Source of the DNA: Chitinophaga pinensis | GTDB lineage: Bacteria; Bacteroidota; Bacteroidia; NS11-12g; UBA9320 | DNA: 5,744 nucleotides | Assembly: GCA_945890595.1 (NCBI GenBank) | Contig: CAMDCQ010000150.1 | Coordinates: 1 to 5,744 of the forward strand | Direction of reading: 5' to 3' | In this document: positions 1-5,601 of the stretch, in pieces | Layout of the letters: the number at the start of each line of letters is the position of its first letter | Position numbering within the stretch: the stretch's first letter is position 1 | Made by a program: the position numbers and the translations under genes | Notes under the pieces: model-generated | What the model saw: the letters and a program-made list of their open reading frames with translations, nothing else | What the model was told of the DNA's origin: nothing | The model's database searches: none

Positions 1-54
1 CAGAAAAGATTAGAAGAGCTAGAAGCTTTGATTGGCCAACTAATAAAACAATAA
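1..54 (+). CDS. C-terminal tail of an upstream gene, 5' end outside the window
   Basis: Frame 1 is open from the first base and ends in TAA at 52-54. The last 17 residues read QKRLEELEALIGQLIKQ, an amphipathic helix with leucine heptad spacing and many E/K/Q residues, as in a short coiled coil. Many large secreted or tail-fibre-like Bacteroidota proteins end in such a helix, but 17 residues are too few to name a family. The stop lies only 4 nt before the next start codon in the same direction, so this gene probably heads the same operon. The reading rests on the open frame, the plausible composition and the tight spacing. Confidence 0.6.
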   Translation, partial: QKRLEELEALIGQLIKQ

Positions 55-58
55 TGCT

Positions 59-916
59 ATGAAAGAATTGAAATTCTTAATACTCCTCTTGGGGTTTACT
101 GGGTTACTCACGATGCAGGCTTGCAAGGAAGAATGCCCGTGTGATGACCCTACAGACCCTGTGTGTGAGAATTATAACCCGTGTTGGGATAAAAAGCCAG
201 TAAGTGCTGATTTTGAGATGAGTGCAAAGTGGGCGACAGATTTTCCTGAATATATTGGACAATGGCACCCTGATACCAAATATTCTAGAGGAAGAATTGG
301 ATTTAAGCCTGTGAATTATGAGGAGGGCGACACTTCTGTAAAATATACTTGGCTGTTAGGCTCAGAAGTTATTCATGAATATTCTTTTGAACGCAACTTT
401 GTAGACACTAGGCAGACAGGTGAAAACAATATACCTATAACTTTAATAGTAGAGAAGAAACCAAATTTAGACTGTTTCCCTCTTGATGATGGTAGAGATA
501 CCTTAGTGAAGTATATACAATTTGTAGATAGTCTGTGTGATTATTTGATCATTGGAGATTTCAAGGTCTTATATGAAGGAGATCAAGATAGTGTGATTAT
601 GAAAACTAGAAATTGGGAACTTCTTTACTACACAAGTACAGGTGCTCCAATTATGGATGCTTGCGGAGGAGACTGGATAAACTCTATAAATCTGGACGAT
701 AAAAGAATGGGCGATACCGTCTGGTACACTAGTCCAATTGCAACGTTTTATTCCAAAATGTGGTTTATTCAGGACGATGTTGGTCCATCTTGGGGCAAGA
801 ATTACAACGGTTTCTTTGAAGTAAATCCAGTAACATGGGAATGCAACGGTGAGTTCCAAATAGGTAGACGACCGTTAACTGAAATGCAACGATTTAAAGG
901 AAGAAAAATTAGATAA
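59..916 (+). CDS. Predicted surface-exposed lipoprotein with PKD-like region, function unknown
   Basis: The 285-residue product starts with a lipoprotein signal: charged MKELK, a hydrophobic stretch at about 5-18, and a lipobox-like M-Q-A-C with Cys22 as the lipidated residue. Cys22 is followed by K-E-E, which resembles the Bacteroidota lipoprotein export signal (a lysine followed by acidic residues), so surface exposure is likely. Residues 22-42 hold five cysteines (22, 26, 28, 36, 42) in an acidic, proline-containing linker. Residues about 48-155 resemble a PKD/Ig-like beta domain (ADFEM near the start, YTWLLG in the middle, ITLIVEKKP later). Residues about 165-275 form a second beta-rich domain (GDFKVLYEGD, then NGFFEVNPVTWECNGEFQI) that may be lipocalin-like; this is only a resemblance. 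No catalytic motif is visible. It lies 4 nt after the upstream gene and 7 nt before the T9SS cargo gene, so it is probably cotranscribed with both. ATG 59 is chosen because the signal peptide starts there. Confidence 0.85.
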   Translation: MKELKFLILLLGFTGLLTMQACKEECPCDDPTDPVCENYNPCWDKKPVSADFEMSAKWATDFPEYIGQWHPDTKYSRGRIGFKPVNYEEGDTSVKYTWLLGSEVIHEYSFERNFVDTRQTGENNIPITLIVEKKPNLDCFPLDDGRDTLVKYIQFVDSLCDYLIIGDFKVLYEGDQDSVIMKTRNWELLYYTSTGAPIMDACGGDWINSINLDDKRMGDTVWYTSPIATFYSKMWFIQDDVGPSWGKNYNGFFEVNPVTWECNGEFQIGRRPLTEMQRFKGRKIR

Positions 917-923
917 TGAAATT

Positions 924-2249
924 ATGAAAAAGAAAATACTAATAATAATTGTGATGGCAGCGAGCCATTTATATACCCTAGGGCAATGCGAAGATTGCTA
1001 TGAAGATCAAGGAATAAGTACAAACCCTACCAATCCAGAAAACTGTGAGGTGGATGAGGAATATCCCAACAAGACGAACCAAATGCTCAATAGCTTTGAT
1101 TGGGCAAAGACAAGTGTACCTAATCCACCGCCAGGAACTACATTTAGTTTCAACTCTATACCGATAAACCCAAATGCAGGATGGTTAATACCCGATTTTA
1201 CTTCTTCAGGAGTGTATATTATGGAATCTCCATATGAACAAGGATATCTAAGTAAGCCTAGCGGTACTCCTCTTGCAGATTTTGACTTTGCATGGGAGGA
1301 TGGTTGGGAGCTCATGTATATGAATACAGGGTATTTCCCTAATCATACTGGTGCTAATCCTGGTGTTTATCAAGATCCCAATCAAAATAACAATCCTATG
1401 GTGCCAAGTCCAATTGGTTTAAAAAATCCGAAGGTGCCATATATCATACTCTACAATAGGTACACAGGTAAGCTACGCACTTTTTTCAATGTATTCGCAG
1501 AATTGGGCACTTTTGATGACATTAAACTTGATTTGGGATATTCAAATACTTTGGCGACGGACAATGTAAGTGGCATATTTCGACATGGAAATGGGTATGA
1601 TTTACCCCTTGATCAGCAAACAGTCACTAAGGCCTTTAGTACCAGTTTTGTAAATGGGAACAATGTAAACTCTTGGTTTATGGCAGACGCACAGCTGGGG
1701 TACGACCCTTGTGTATGTAATTATGCGAGTGAGTTTAGATTTAAATTACAAGGATTGGATTCGACCAGAATGAGCCTGTATGGTAGAAGCATATCTTCTG
1801 AAGTTCCCTTGCAGGGAGCAGATGGTAAACCGACGTATAATAATTGGCTGAATATGAATACTACTGATGCTGCTCTGGGCTCAGATGGAAGTGGGGCTTT
1901 GATATATAGATCTTTAGATGGTCTATTGAGTGACTATCAAACAGAGGCAAAAAAATATGAAGAAGAACTAGCTGGTTATAATTCACTCGGTAACAAGGCA
2001 ATGCGTGATTTGATGGGATTAGCAAAGACAGGGCTAAACTCTGGAGTATCAGGGCTTGTACCTACTTATATCCTGAAGGGTCTTAGCACCAATGCTGTAC
2101 GAATAATCTCTGAAAACTTTGATAAAAAAATTATGAAAGTGCAAAGCAATGGTACAAAGATGCTAACTCACCAGACTCTGACCCTACATGGTTGGTGGCC
2201 AATTCATCATCTAAGCCAGAAGGTCAGCAAGCTTATGAGCAGATGGTAA
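924..2249 (+). CDS. N-terminal fragment of the split T9SS cargo protein (signal peptide and first beta-rich region)
   Basis: This frame encodes 441 residues, of which about 1-402 are genuine. The start has a Sec signal peptide: MKKK, a hydrophobic core IIIVMAA, and probable cleavage near residue 20 before QCEDCYED. It is not a lipoprotein, because the residue before the cysteine is Q. An acidic Cys/Asn/Pro-rich linker follows, then a beta-rich region with many G, N, Y and W residues, including PYIILYNRYTGKLRTFF at about residues 172-188. From about residue 330 a polar helical section begins (YQTEAKKYEEELAGY). After the A7 run at 2124-2130 the translation changes character (HQTLTLHGWWPIHHLSQ), which marks the last ~39 residues as out-of-frame readthrough. 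ATG 924 lies 7 nt after the lipoprotein stop. Confidence 0.75.
   Translation: MKKKILIIIVMAASHLYTLGQCEDCYEDQGISTNPTNPENCEVDEEYPNKTNQMLNSFDWAKTSVPNPPPGTTFSFNSIPINPNAGWLIPDFTSSGVYIMESPYEQGYLSKPSGTPLADFDFAWEDGWELMYMNTGYFPNHTGANPGVYQDPNQNNNPMVPSPIGLKNPKVPYIILYNRYTGKLRTFFNVFAELGTFDDIKLDLGYSNTLATDNVSGIFRHGNGYDLPLDQQTVTKAFSTSFVNGNNVNSWFMADAQLGYDPCVCNYASEFRFKLQGLDSTRMSLYGRSISSEVPLQGADGKPTYNNWLNMNTTDAALGSDGSGALIYRSLDGLLSDYQTEAKKYEEELAGYNSLGNKAMRDLMGLAKTGLNSGVSGLVPTYILKGLSTNAVRIISENFDKKIMKVQSNGTKMLTHQTLTLHGWWPIHHLSQKVSKLMSRW
2124..2130 (+). other. A7 homopolymer: site of the first frame disruption (-1)
   Basis: Seven A residues sit exactly where the coding signal passes from the frame of 924 to the frame of 2192. 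The new frame has a stop at 2123-2125, just before the run, so the change cannot occur much earlier. Adding one A gives Asp-Lys-Lys-Asn-Tyr and joins the two frames smoothly. A one-base loss in an A8 run, by mutation or sequencing error, is the simplest cause. Slippage during expression is possible but the site is not a canonical X-XXY-YYZ heptamer in this phase. Confidence 0.7.
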
Positions 2250-2728
2250 CAGATGCAAAAAAGTATAGTAATGAACTAAGTAAGAATCTAAAAAGTGGAC
2301 TAGGGGCAATGTCTAACAGCTTGTTTACTTCGCTATATACTGAGCCAAGTAAGCCTGTAAAACCAACTATGCCTACCGCAATGTTAACTGAGATGAAAAT
2401 AGAAGGGTACATGTTCGATTTGACTAATGTAGATATAGGTAAATTATACACTCCAGGTTCGTTTAAGTTTGGCGGTTCATTTTCTCCTACTTCATATCCA
2501 ATATACAATGAGCCTGTTGGGTTATTTGCGTTGTTGGAGACTCCAAGTGTAAGTGTATCCAAATCAAATGAAGAAGAAATATTTCAAGTTGGAGGTTCGC
2601 CATTACCTAGAAGGGTTAATCATAGTTTTAAATTTAAGCTAAATGAACCATTGCAGTATCGTTTTAATAAAGCAGTTGATATTGACTATAATAAAACAGA
2701 GTTGCATACAGGTTCAAGTAGAGTATAG
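2192..2728 (+). CDS. Middle fragment of the split T9SS cargo protein
   Basis: The open frame begins after a stop at 2123-2125, and the protein-like sequence begins at about 2130, upstream of the nominal TTG start at 2192. There is therefore no real start here; it continues the preceding gene after a -1 shift at the A7 run. It begins with a helical, polar stretch (residues about 15-40, AYEQMVTDAKKYSNELSKNL) resembling the one at the end of the first fragment. A Pro/Thr-rich linker follows (SKPVKPTMPTAM), then a beta-rich domain with FKFGGSFSPTSYPIYNEPVG and HSFKFKLNEPLQYRF. The last ~10 residues (ELHTGSSRV) are probably out of frame, because the other frame gives the better beta strand IQVQVEYS. 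No catalytic motif is seen. Confidence 0.65.
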   Translation: MVANSSSKPEGQQAYEQMVTDAKKYSNELSKNLKSGLGAMSNSLFTSLYTEPSKPVKPTMPTAMLTEMKIEGYMFDLTNVDIGKLYTPGSFKFGGSFSPTSYPIYNEPVGLFALLETPSVSVSKSNEEEIFQVGGSPLPRRVNHSFKFKLNEPLQYRFNKAVDIDYNKTELHTGSSRV

Positions 2729-3746
2729 CAACCCTACGAACACTTCTGACATTATTATGTCGCACTCTAATATGAAAGTTTTGCACCACTACTTTGGTGG
2801 TGTATATAATTCTCAAGGTCAGCCTCATAGTAAAACTACTTTTACTTCGGATTGGTATCCCATATCTATGTTCGGTGAAACGTTATTTGGAATGAACTTT
2901 TTCGAAGAGAATGCTTTTTTCTATTACCCGATCATGGCTCCAAACGAGCAATTACCAGATTCACTTTTAAGGGTAACTTTAAAAGTAATGGCAGACATTT
3001 ATTTTGAATCGCCAGGTTTTGGTGGTACAGAAAAAAATACAGTGCAGGAATTCACTTATTTGTTATACGATGCTCAAAAAGACGTTGATTTTATAGAGTC
3101 TCACGGCGATTGGTTAGACGAATCACAAATAAACCAAATAAAAAAATACGAAATAGGCACGTTAACATTAGATAACGAGATTATTGAGCCTACTGATGAT
3201 TTTGTTTTCGAAACTATCGGGACGAATATTTACGTAAATGCAGAGGAAATAGAACTAAAAGGAAACATTAGTGTTCAAAGTGGCTACAAGGCCATTTTAC
3301 AGGCTTATTGGGGCATTGAGTCTGACGCTACTGCTGAAGTAGGTCAAAATATAGAACTTGCAATAAAACGAGATTTTTATAATTTTCCAATAACAGTAGA
3401 GGTCGATGATACCGAGCTTGCAAGCTATTGCTCAGGAACGATTAAAAAGTACCAAGCTAATCAAACGAAGGCTAAAAAAACAATCGAAACAACTGACGAG
3501 GCTGAACCAGAAATAGATTATGCCTTTACGGTATATCCAAACCCAAGTTCTGATATACTGAATGTAGAGTCTGATATAGAAAACAGTACCGTGGATTTAT
3601 TGAATTTAGATGGAAGGCTGATATCTAGCTTTAAACTAGCCGATTATAAGGCAGCTTATGATGTCTCAGGTATTAGTGCGGGTTTATACTTTGTGAGACT
3701 TAAAACTCCAAATGGCTATAATTACTTAAGGTTTGTAAAACAATAA
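2643..3746 (+). CDS. C-terminal fragment of the split T9SS cargo protein, with type A sorting domain
   Basis: The nominal ATG at 2643 is not a true start. The first ~18 residues are out-of-frame sequence and the genuine reading joins the middle fragment near 2697. A beta-rich body follows (IQVQVEYSNPTNTSDI, then HYFGGVYNSQGQ, FESPGFGGTEKN). A stretch near 3230-3310 reads VNAEEIELKGNISVQSGYKA, which resembles the I-x-L-x-G-x-x-V-x-x-G element often found just before T9SS sorting domains. The last 73 residues (3525-3743) are a classic type A T9SS sorting domain: FTVYPNPSSDILNV, then VDLLNLDGRLI, then ISAGLYFVRL, ending in a basic FVKQ. In the family this domain directs outer-membrane export and is removed when the protein is attached to the surface or released. 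No enzymatic signature is visible. Confidence 0.8.
   Translation: MNHCSIVLIKQLILTIIKQSCIQVQVEYSNPTNTSDIIMSHSNMKVLHHYFGGVYNSQGQPHSKTTFTSDWYPISMFGETLFGMNFFEENAFFYYPIMAPNEQLPDSLLRVTLKVMADIYFESPGFGGTEKNTVQEFTYLLYDAQKDVDFIESHGDWLDESQINQIKKYEIGTLTLDNEIIEPTDDFVFETIGTNIYVNAEEIELKGNISVQSGYKAILQAYWGIESDATAEVGQNIELAIKRDFYNFPITVEVDDTELASYCSGTIKKYQANQTKAKKTIETTDEAEPEIDYAFTVYPNPSSDILNVESDIENSTVDLLNLDGRLISSFKLADYKAAYDVSGISAGLYFVRLKTPNGYNYLRFVKQ
2693..2696 (+). other. A4 run: likely site of the second, compensating frame change (+1)
   Basis: The return to the original frame must fall between the TAA at 2640-2642 (original frame) and the TAG at 2726-2728 (middle frame). Removing one A from this run gives Asp-Tyr-Asn-Lys-Gln-Ser and leads into the beta strand IQVQVEYS. 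Other nearby one-base positions cannot be excluded. Confidence 0.5.
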
Positions 3747-3770
3747 GTTGAAGGCATAACCAAAAAAGCC

Positions 3771-3798
3771 AAAAAGACCCGCGTTGACGGGTCTTTTT
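3771..3798. terminator. Strong intrinsic terminator, potentially bidirectional
   Basis: A perfect 11-bp inverted repeat (AAAAAGACCCG / CGGGTCTTTTT) encloses a 6-nt loop, CGTTGA. Its five-base A and T tracts allow termination in both directions. It lies 24 nt after the stop of the secreted-protein gene and 5 nt from a potential stop (TAA at 3803-3805, minus strand) of the left purK remnant. This is where a shared terminator of two convergent genes is expected. Confidence 0.9.
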
Positions 3799-3811
3799 GT
3801 ATTTATACCCC

Positions 3812-3842
3812 ACCACCTCCAGCAACCCCTTCACTTTCTCCA
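3812..3842. repeat. Direct repeat block A, left copy (31 bp exact)
   Basis: These 31 bases are identical to 5612-5642 and encode the C-terminal EKVKGLLEVV of PurK on the minus strand. Identity stops sharply on both sides: the left copy leads into the terminator, the right copy into its own stop. The offset between copies is exactly 1800 bp. Confidence 0.95.
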
Positions 3843-3896
3843 CTAGAGCCTCTCGCGTATCGGCTAATACGGTAAAATGCCCCAGTTTCCTGTCCA

Positions 3897-3935
3897 GCGA
3901 TGTAGTGGTTTTGCCATACATGTGGATGTATACTC
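3897..3935. repeat. Direct repeat block B, left copy (39 bp exact)
   Basis: These 39 bases are identical to 5706-5744 and encode VYIHMYGKTTTS of PurK on the minus strand. The match runs to the last base of the window, so its true length is not known. The offset is 1809 bp because the right copy has nine extra bases between blocks A and B. Confidence 0.95.
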
Positions 3936-3984
3936 CTTCTATCACGAGCACTTGGTCTAAGTTGGTTAACTGCTACGGTCATAG

Positions 3985-5340
3985 TCATTGCTTATAATTA
4001 GTGACAAAAAAGGTTAAGTATAAGTCGATATAGGTGGCTAAGTAATACGGTAAATTCATCAGATAAAAAGATGTTCCACTAGGTGTTTTGTGTTTCTCTA
4101 TGCTAAACTCACCGGCATACATACGCACTGCATAGGGATGTGGTGCTCTATCTACAAACTGGTTTAGCGAACGCAGCTTTCCTGCTTTGCCTGATTTTAT
4201 TTCGATAGGAATGAGCAAGTTTTTGTAGTTGTAAATGATATCTACTTCCGCTTGAGCATCTTTTTTTTGCCTTACCCAAAAATGGGGCTTTTTATAGCTC
4301 GTTTGTTGTAGTGCTATTAGTTCTTGGGTAACCAGGTGTGGCACTAGTGCACCTTTGTAGCTAGTGGTTAAATCTTCTACTTCTATTAGCTCTATCTGAA
4401 TGCCCAACACAAAATTTAAGATACCAGTATCTAAAAATTGCATTCTTGGACTTTTTTTGTAATCGATAATCAAAGGGAACTCAACAGAAGTGCCAGGATA
4501 TATCAGCTGTATAATTTTGGCATCGTCTAATGCTCTAAAACTTTCGCCTACCTCTCGAGAGCGATAATTACTGTTGCCAAAACCTTGAAAGGTAACTCTG
4601 CTATCCAGGTAGTGAGGTGCCGTTTTTAAGATGTGCTTTATGACCTTTTCTTCGGTAGCATTTTTGGCGTATTTCACTACATCGTCTCTGTAGCTTGTCC
4701 AGATGCTTTCATAAATACTGCTTAACGTTACTAAGCTTTGATGTTTTGCATAATGGGCTACTACTTCTGGCATACCACCTACTAAGGCATACTGGTGAAA
4801 CCATTGCATAGCTACTTCATGAGTTGCACTATCTACGGGTACTTGCTTTAGTTTGTCTAGTAGCATCTCCATACCGAAGGCTTGTAAATATTCTTGAAAA
4901 TGAAGCGGAAATAGATACATGTATTGCACCCTGCCCACTGGAAAAGAAGACACTTTTCCCATAGCATGCTCCAGCAAAGACCCCGCAGCAACAACGTGTA
5001 ATTCTGGTATATCTTCATAAAAATACCGGAGTAAGGCTATAGCATCTGGTACCTCTTGTATTTCATCTATAAACAGTAGAGTTGTAGCCTGTGAAACGGG
5101 CTTTAATCTATTGGCGATTAGTAGCGTGTCGAGTATGTTTTGGGCATCGCTGTGTTTGATAAAATGTGTAGCATCTGCTTTCTTTTCTAAGTTAAGGTAT
5201 ATGTATTGGGTATAAGATTTGGCAAAGTGATGCACTAAGGTGGTTTTGCCTACTTGCCTAGCACCTCTTAGCAGCAATGGTTTGCGATTAGTACTGGTTT
5301 TCCAATTTTGTAATGCATTGATTAATTGTCGTTTATACAT
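3985..5340 (-). CDS. AAA_14 / DUF4143 family ATPase
   Basis: The 451-residue product is a full-length member of the DUF4143 ATPase family, common and often multicopy in Bacteroidota and anaerobes; its cellular role is not established. Visible parts: LLLRGARQVGKTTL with the Walker A motif at residues 26-33, Walker B LLFIDEIQ at 88-95 (D92, E93), a sensor-like strand VVAAGSLLEHA at 116-126, and the family motif LVGGMPEVV at 186-194. FLDTGI follows at 302-307. The C-terminal domain has AEVDIIYNYKNLLIPIEIKSGK at 364-385 (given here only as motif landmarks E365, D367, E380, K382), which resembles a PD-(D/E)XK nuclease core. No signal peptide or membrane segment is evident, so it should be cytoplasmic. 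ATG 5340 is chosen because MYKRQLINALQNW matches the family start and a TAnnTTTG box lies just upstream. It is codirectional with the flanking purK copies. Its last ~15 residues may derive from the junction with the left remnant. Confidence 0.92.
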   Translation of the reverse strand: MYKRQLINALQNWKTSTNRKPLLLRGARQVGKTTLVHHFAKSYTQYIYLNLEKKADATHFIKHSDAQNILDTLLIANRLKPVSQATTLLFIDEIQEVPDAIALLRYFYEDIPELHVVAAGSLLEHAMGKVSSFPVGRVQYMYLFPLHFQEYLQAFGMEMLLDKLKQVPVDSATHEVAMQWFHQYALVGGMPEVVAHYAKHQSLVTLSSIYESIWTSYRDDVVKYAKNATEEKVIKHILKTAPHYLDSRVTFQGFGNSNYRSREVGESFRALDDAKIIQLIYPGTSVEFPLIIDYKKSPRMQFLDTGILNFVLGIQIELIEVEDLTTSYKGALVPHLVTQELIALQQTSYKKPHFWVRQKKDAQAEVDIIYNYKNLLIPIEIKSGKAGKLRSLNQFVDRAPHPYAVRMYAGEFSIEKHKTPSGTSFYLMNLPYYLATYIDLYLTFFVTNYKQ

Positions 5341-5366
5341 GTTTTTCTTTGTGGTTAAACTCTGTT

Positions 5367-5389
5367 TTGTAACAAAGATAGGGCAAATT
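5367..5389. repeat. Imperfect direct repeat, proximal copy (over the ATPase promoter)
   Basis: These 23 bases match 5433-5455 at 19 positions, with the first 11 (TTGTAACAAAG) identical. This copy overlaps the -7 box and the predicted transcription start of the ATPase gene. It could be an operator half or a relic of a duplicated promoter unit. Confidence 0.6.
5373..5380 (-). promoter_or_regulatory. Bacteroidota-type -7 box upstream of the ATPase gene
   Basis: The minus strand reads TATCTTTG, a perfect match to the TAnnTTTG -7 element of Bacteroidota housekeeping promoters. It lies 32 bp before the ATG at 5340, predicting a short leader of about 25 nt. No clear TTTG -33 element is seen 19-23 bp further upstream, so the promoter may be weak or regulated. 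Confidence 0.5.
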
Positions 5390-5432
5390 ACACCATAATA
5401 TGTATTAAAGCGACACCAATTATTTGCTATTG

Positions 5433-5455
5433 TTGTAACAAAGCGAGGACAATTT
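5433..5455. repeat. Imperfect direct repeat, distal copy
   Basis: This is the partner of 5367-5389, 66 bp away in the same orientation. Here the minus strand reads TCGCTTTG where the proximal copy has TATCTTTG, so the -7 box is not preserved while TTGTAACAAAG is. Confidence 0.6.
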
Positions 5456-5601
5456 GCCGATTAGAACTCCATATCTATTTCGCAAGTGTTTAGTTTTAGG
5501 GTGTGCAACCCACTTGGCTACACCATATGTTGAGTTGATGATTACTCTGATTCGTTAAGTCAATGCTAAACCTGAGTGAATTTTCCTCGAGATATGCTAA
5601 A
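5456..5601. other. Intergenic stretch between purK end and ATPase promoter, no gene seen
   Basis: No open frame of useful length, tRNA or strong terminator is visible. The only structure is weak: GGGT/ACCC at 5499-5511 around a 5-nt loop, or alternatively GGTGT/ACACC at 5500-5524. The right purK copy therefore has no obvious terminator after its stop, and its transcript may continue into the ATPase gene. Confidence 0.5.

Larger units (their letters stand above)
924..3746 (+). pseudogene. Large T9SS-secreted surface protein, reading frame split by two opposite one-base indels
   Basis: This is the reconstructed parent of the three overlapping fragments listed below. The coding frame starts at ATG 924, moves back by one base at the A7 run 2124-2130, moves forward by one within 2643-2728 (most simply at the A4 run 2693-2696), and ends in the starting frame at TAA 3744-3746. 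With both shifts undone the product is about 940 residues: a Sec signal peptide, a beta-rich body with a polar helical section near residues 330-440, and a C-terminal T9SS sorting domain. Across the first junction the text reads NFDKKNYESAKQWYKDANS, and across the second DYNKQSCIQVQVEYSNP; both are ordinary protein sequence. The body matches no family I can name. The indels could be homopolymer sequencing errors in an intact gene, or real decay. Programmed frameshifting is less likely because two opposite events would be needed. Confidence 0.75.
3803..3972 (-). pseudogene. purK: Displaced purK 3'-end remnant (left copy)
   Basis: The minus strand encodes LDQVLVIEGVYIHMYGK, then RKLGHFTVLADTREALVEKV and GLLEVV. 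This is the C-terminal domain of PurK, the ATP-grasp enzyme that carboxylates AIR in purine synthesis. The H-x-YGK and RK-x-GH motifs are the basis for the call. Only about 50 residues remain of a usual ~380. The frame is closed upstream by TAG at 3973-3975, next to the ATPase stop, and no N-terminal or ATP-grasp part precedes it. In the present frame there is no stop after GLLEVV and translation would run through the terminator. One extra C in the C4 run at 3808-3811 would give GLLEVVGV followed by TAA at 3803-3805. It is therefore probably an old natural gene end that lost its body and one base. It cannot make an active enzyme. Confidence 0.8.

Noticed and set aside
569..859. 96-codon open frame on the minus strand
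   Set aside because: Antisense to the well-supported lipoprotein gene, with no start context, signal peptide or recognisable domain.
1007..1315. 102-codon open frame on the minus strand
   Set aside because: Antisense to the signal-peptide-bearing cargo gene; its composition looks like reverse translation of that gene.
2233..2562. 109-codon open frame on the minus strand
   Set aside because: Antisense to the middle part of the cargo gene, whose plus-strand reading joins smoothly to both neighbours.
3797..3997. 66-codon plus-strand frame and 61-codon minus-strand frame over the purK remnant
   Set aside because: Both are shadow frames of the purK C-terminal segment. The motif-bearing frame (HMYGK, RKLGH) explains the region; the glycine-rich end of the minus frame is the GGT codon shadow of the EVV end.
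5456..5540. tRNA-like stretch on the minus strand (GTGTAGCCAAGTGG near 5510-5525, AGTTCTAATC near 5457-5468)
   Set aside because: The pieces resemble D-arm and T-arm words, but no D-stem, anticodon stem or acceptor pairing could be formed.
3985..5601. Insertion sequence or transposon
   Set aside because: There is no transposase, no terminal inverted repeat and no short target duplication. The flanking repeats are gene-derived and mosaic, unlike IS ends.
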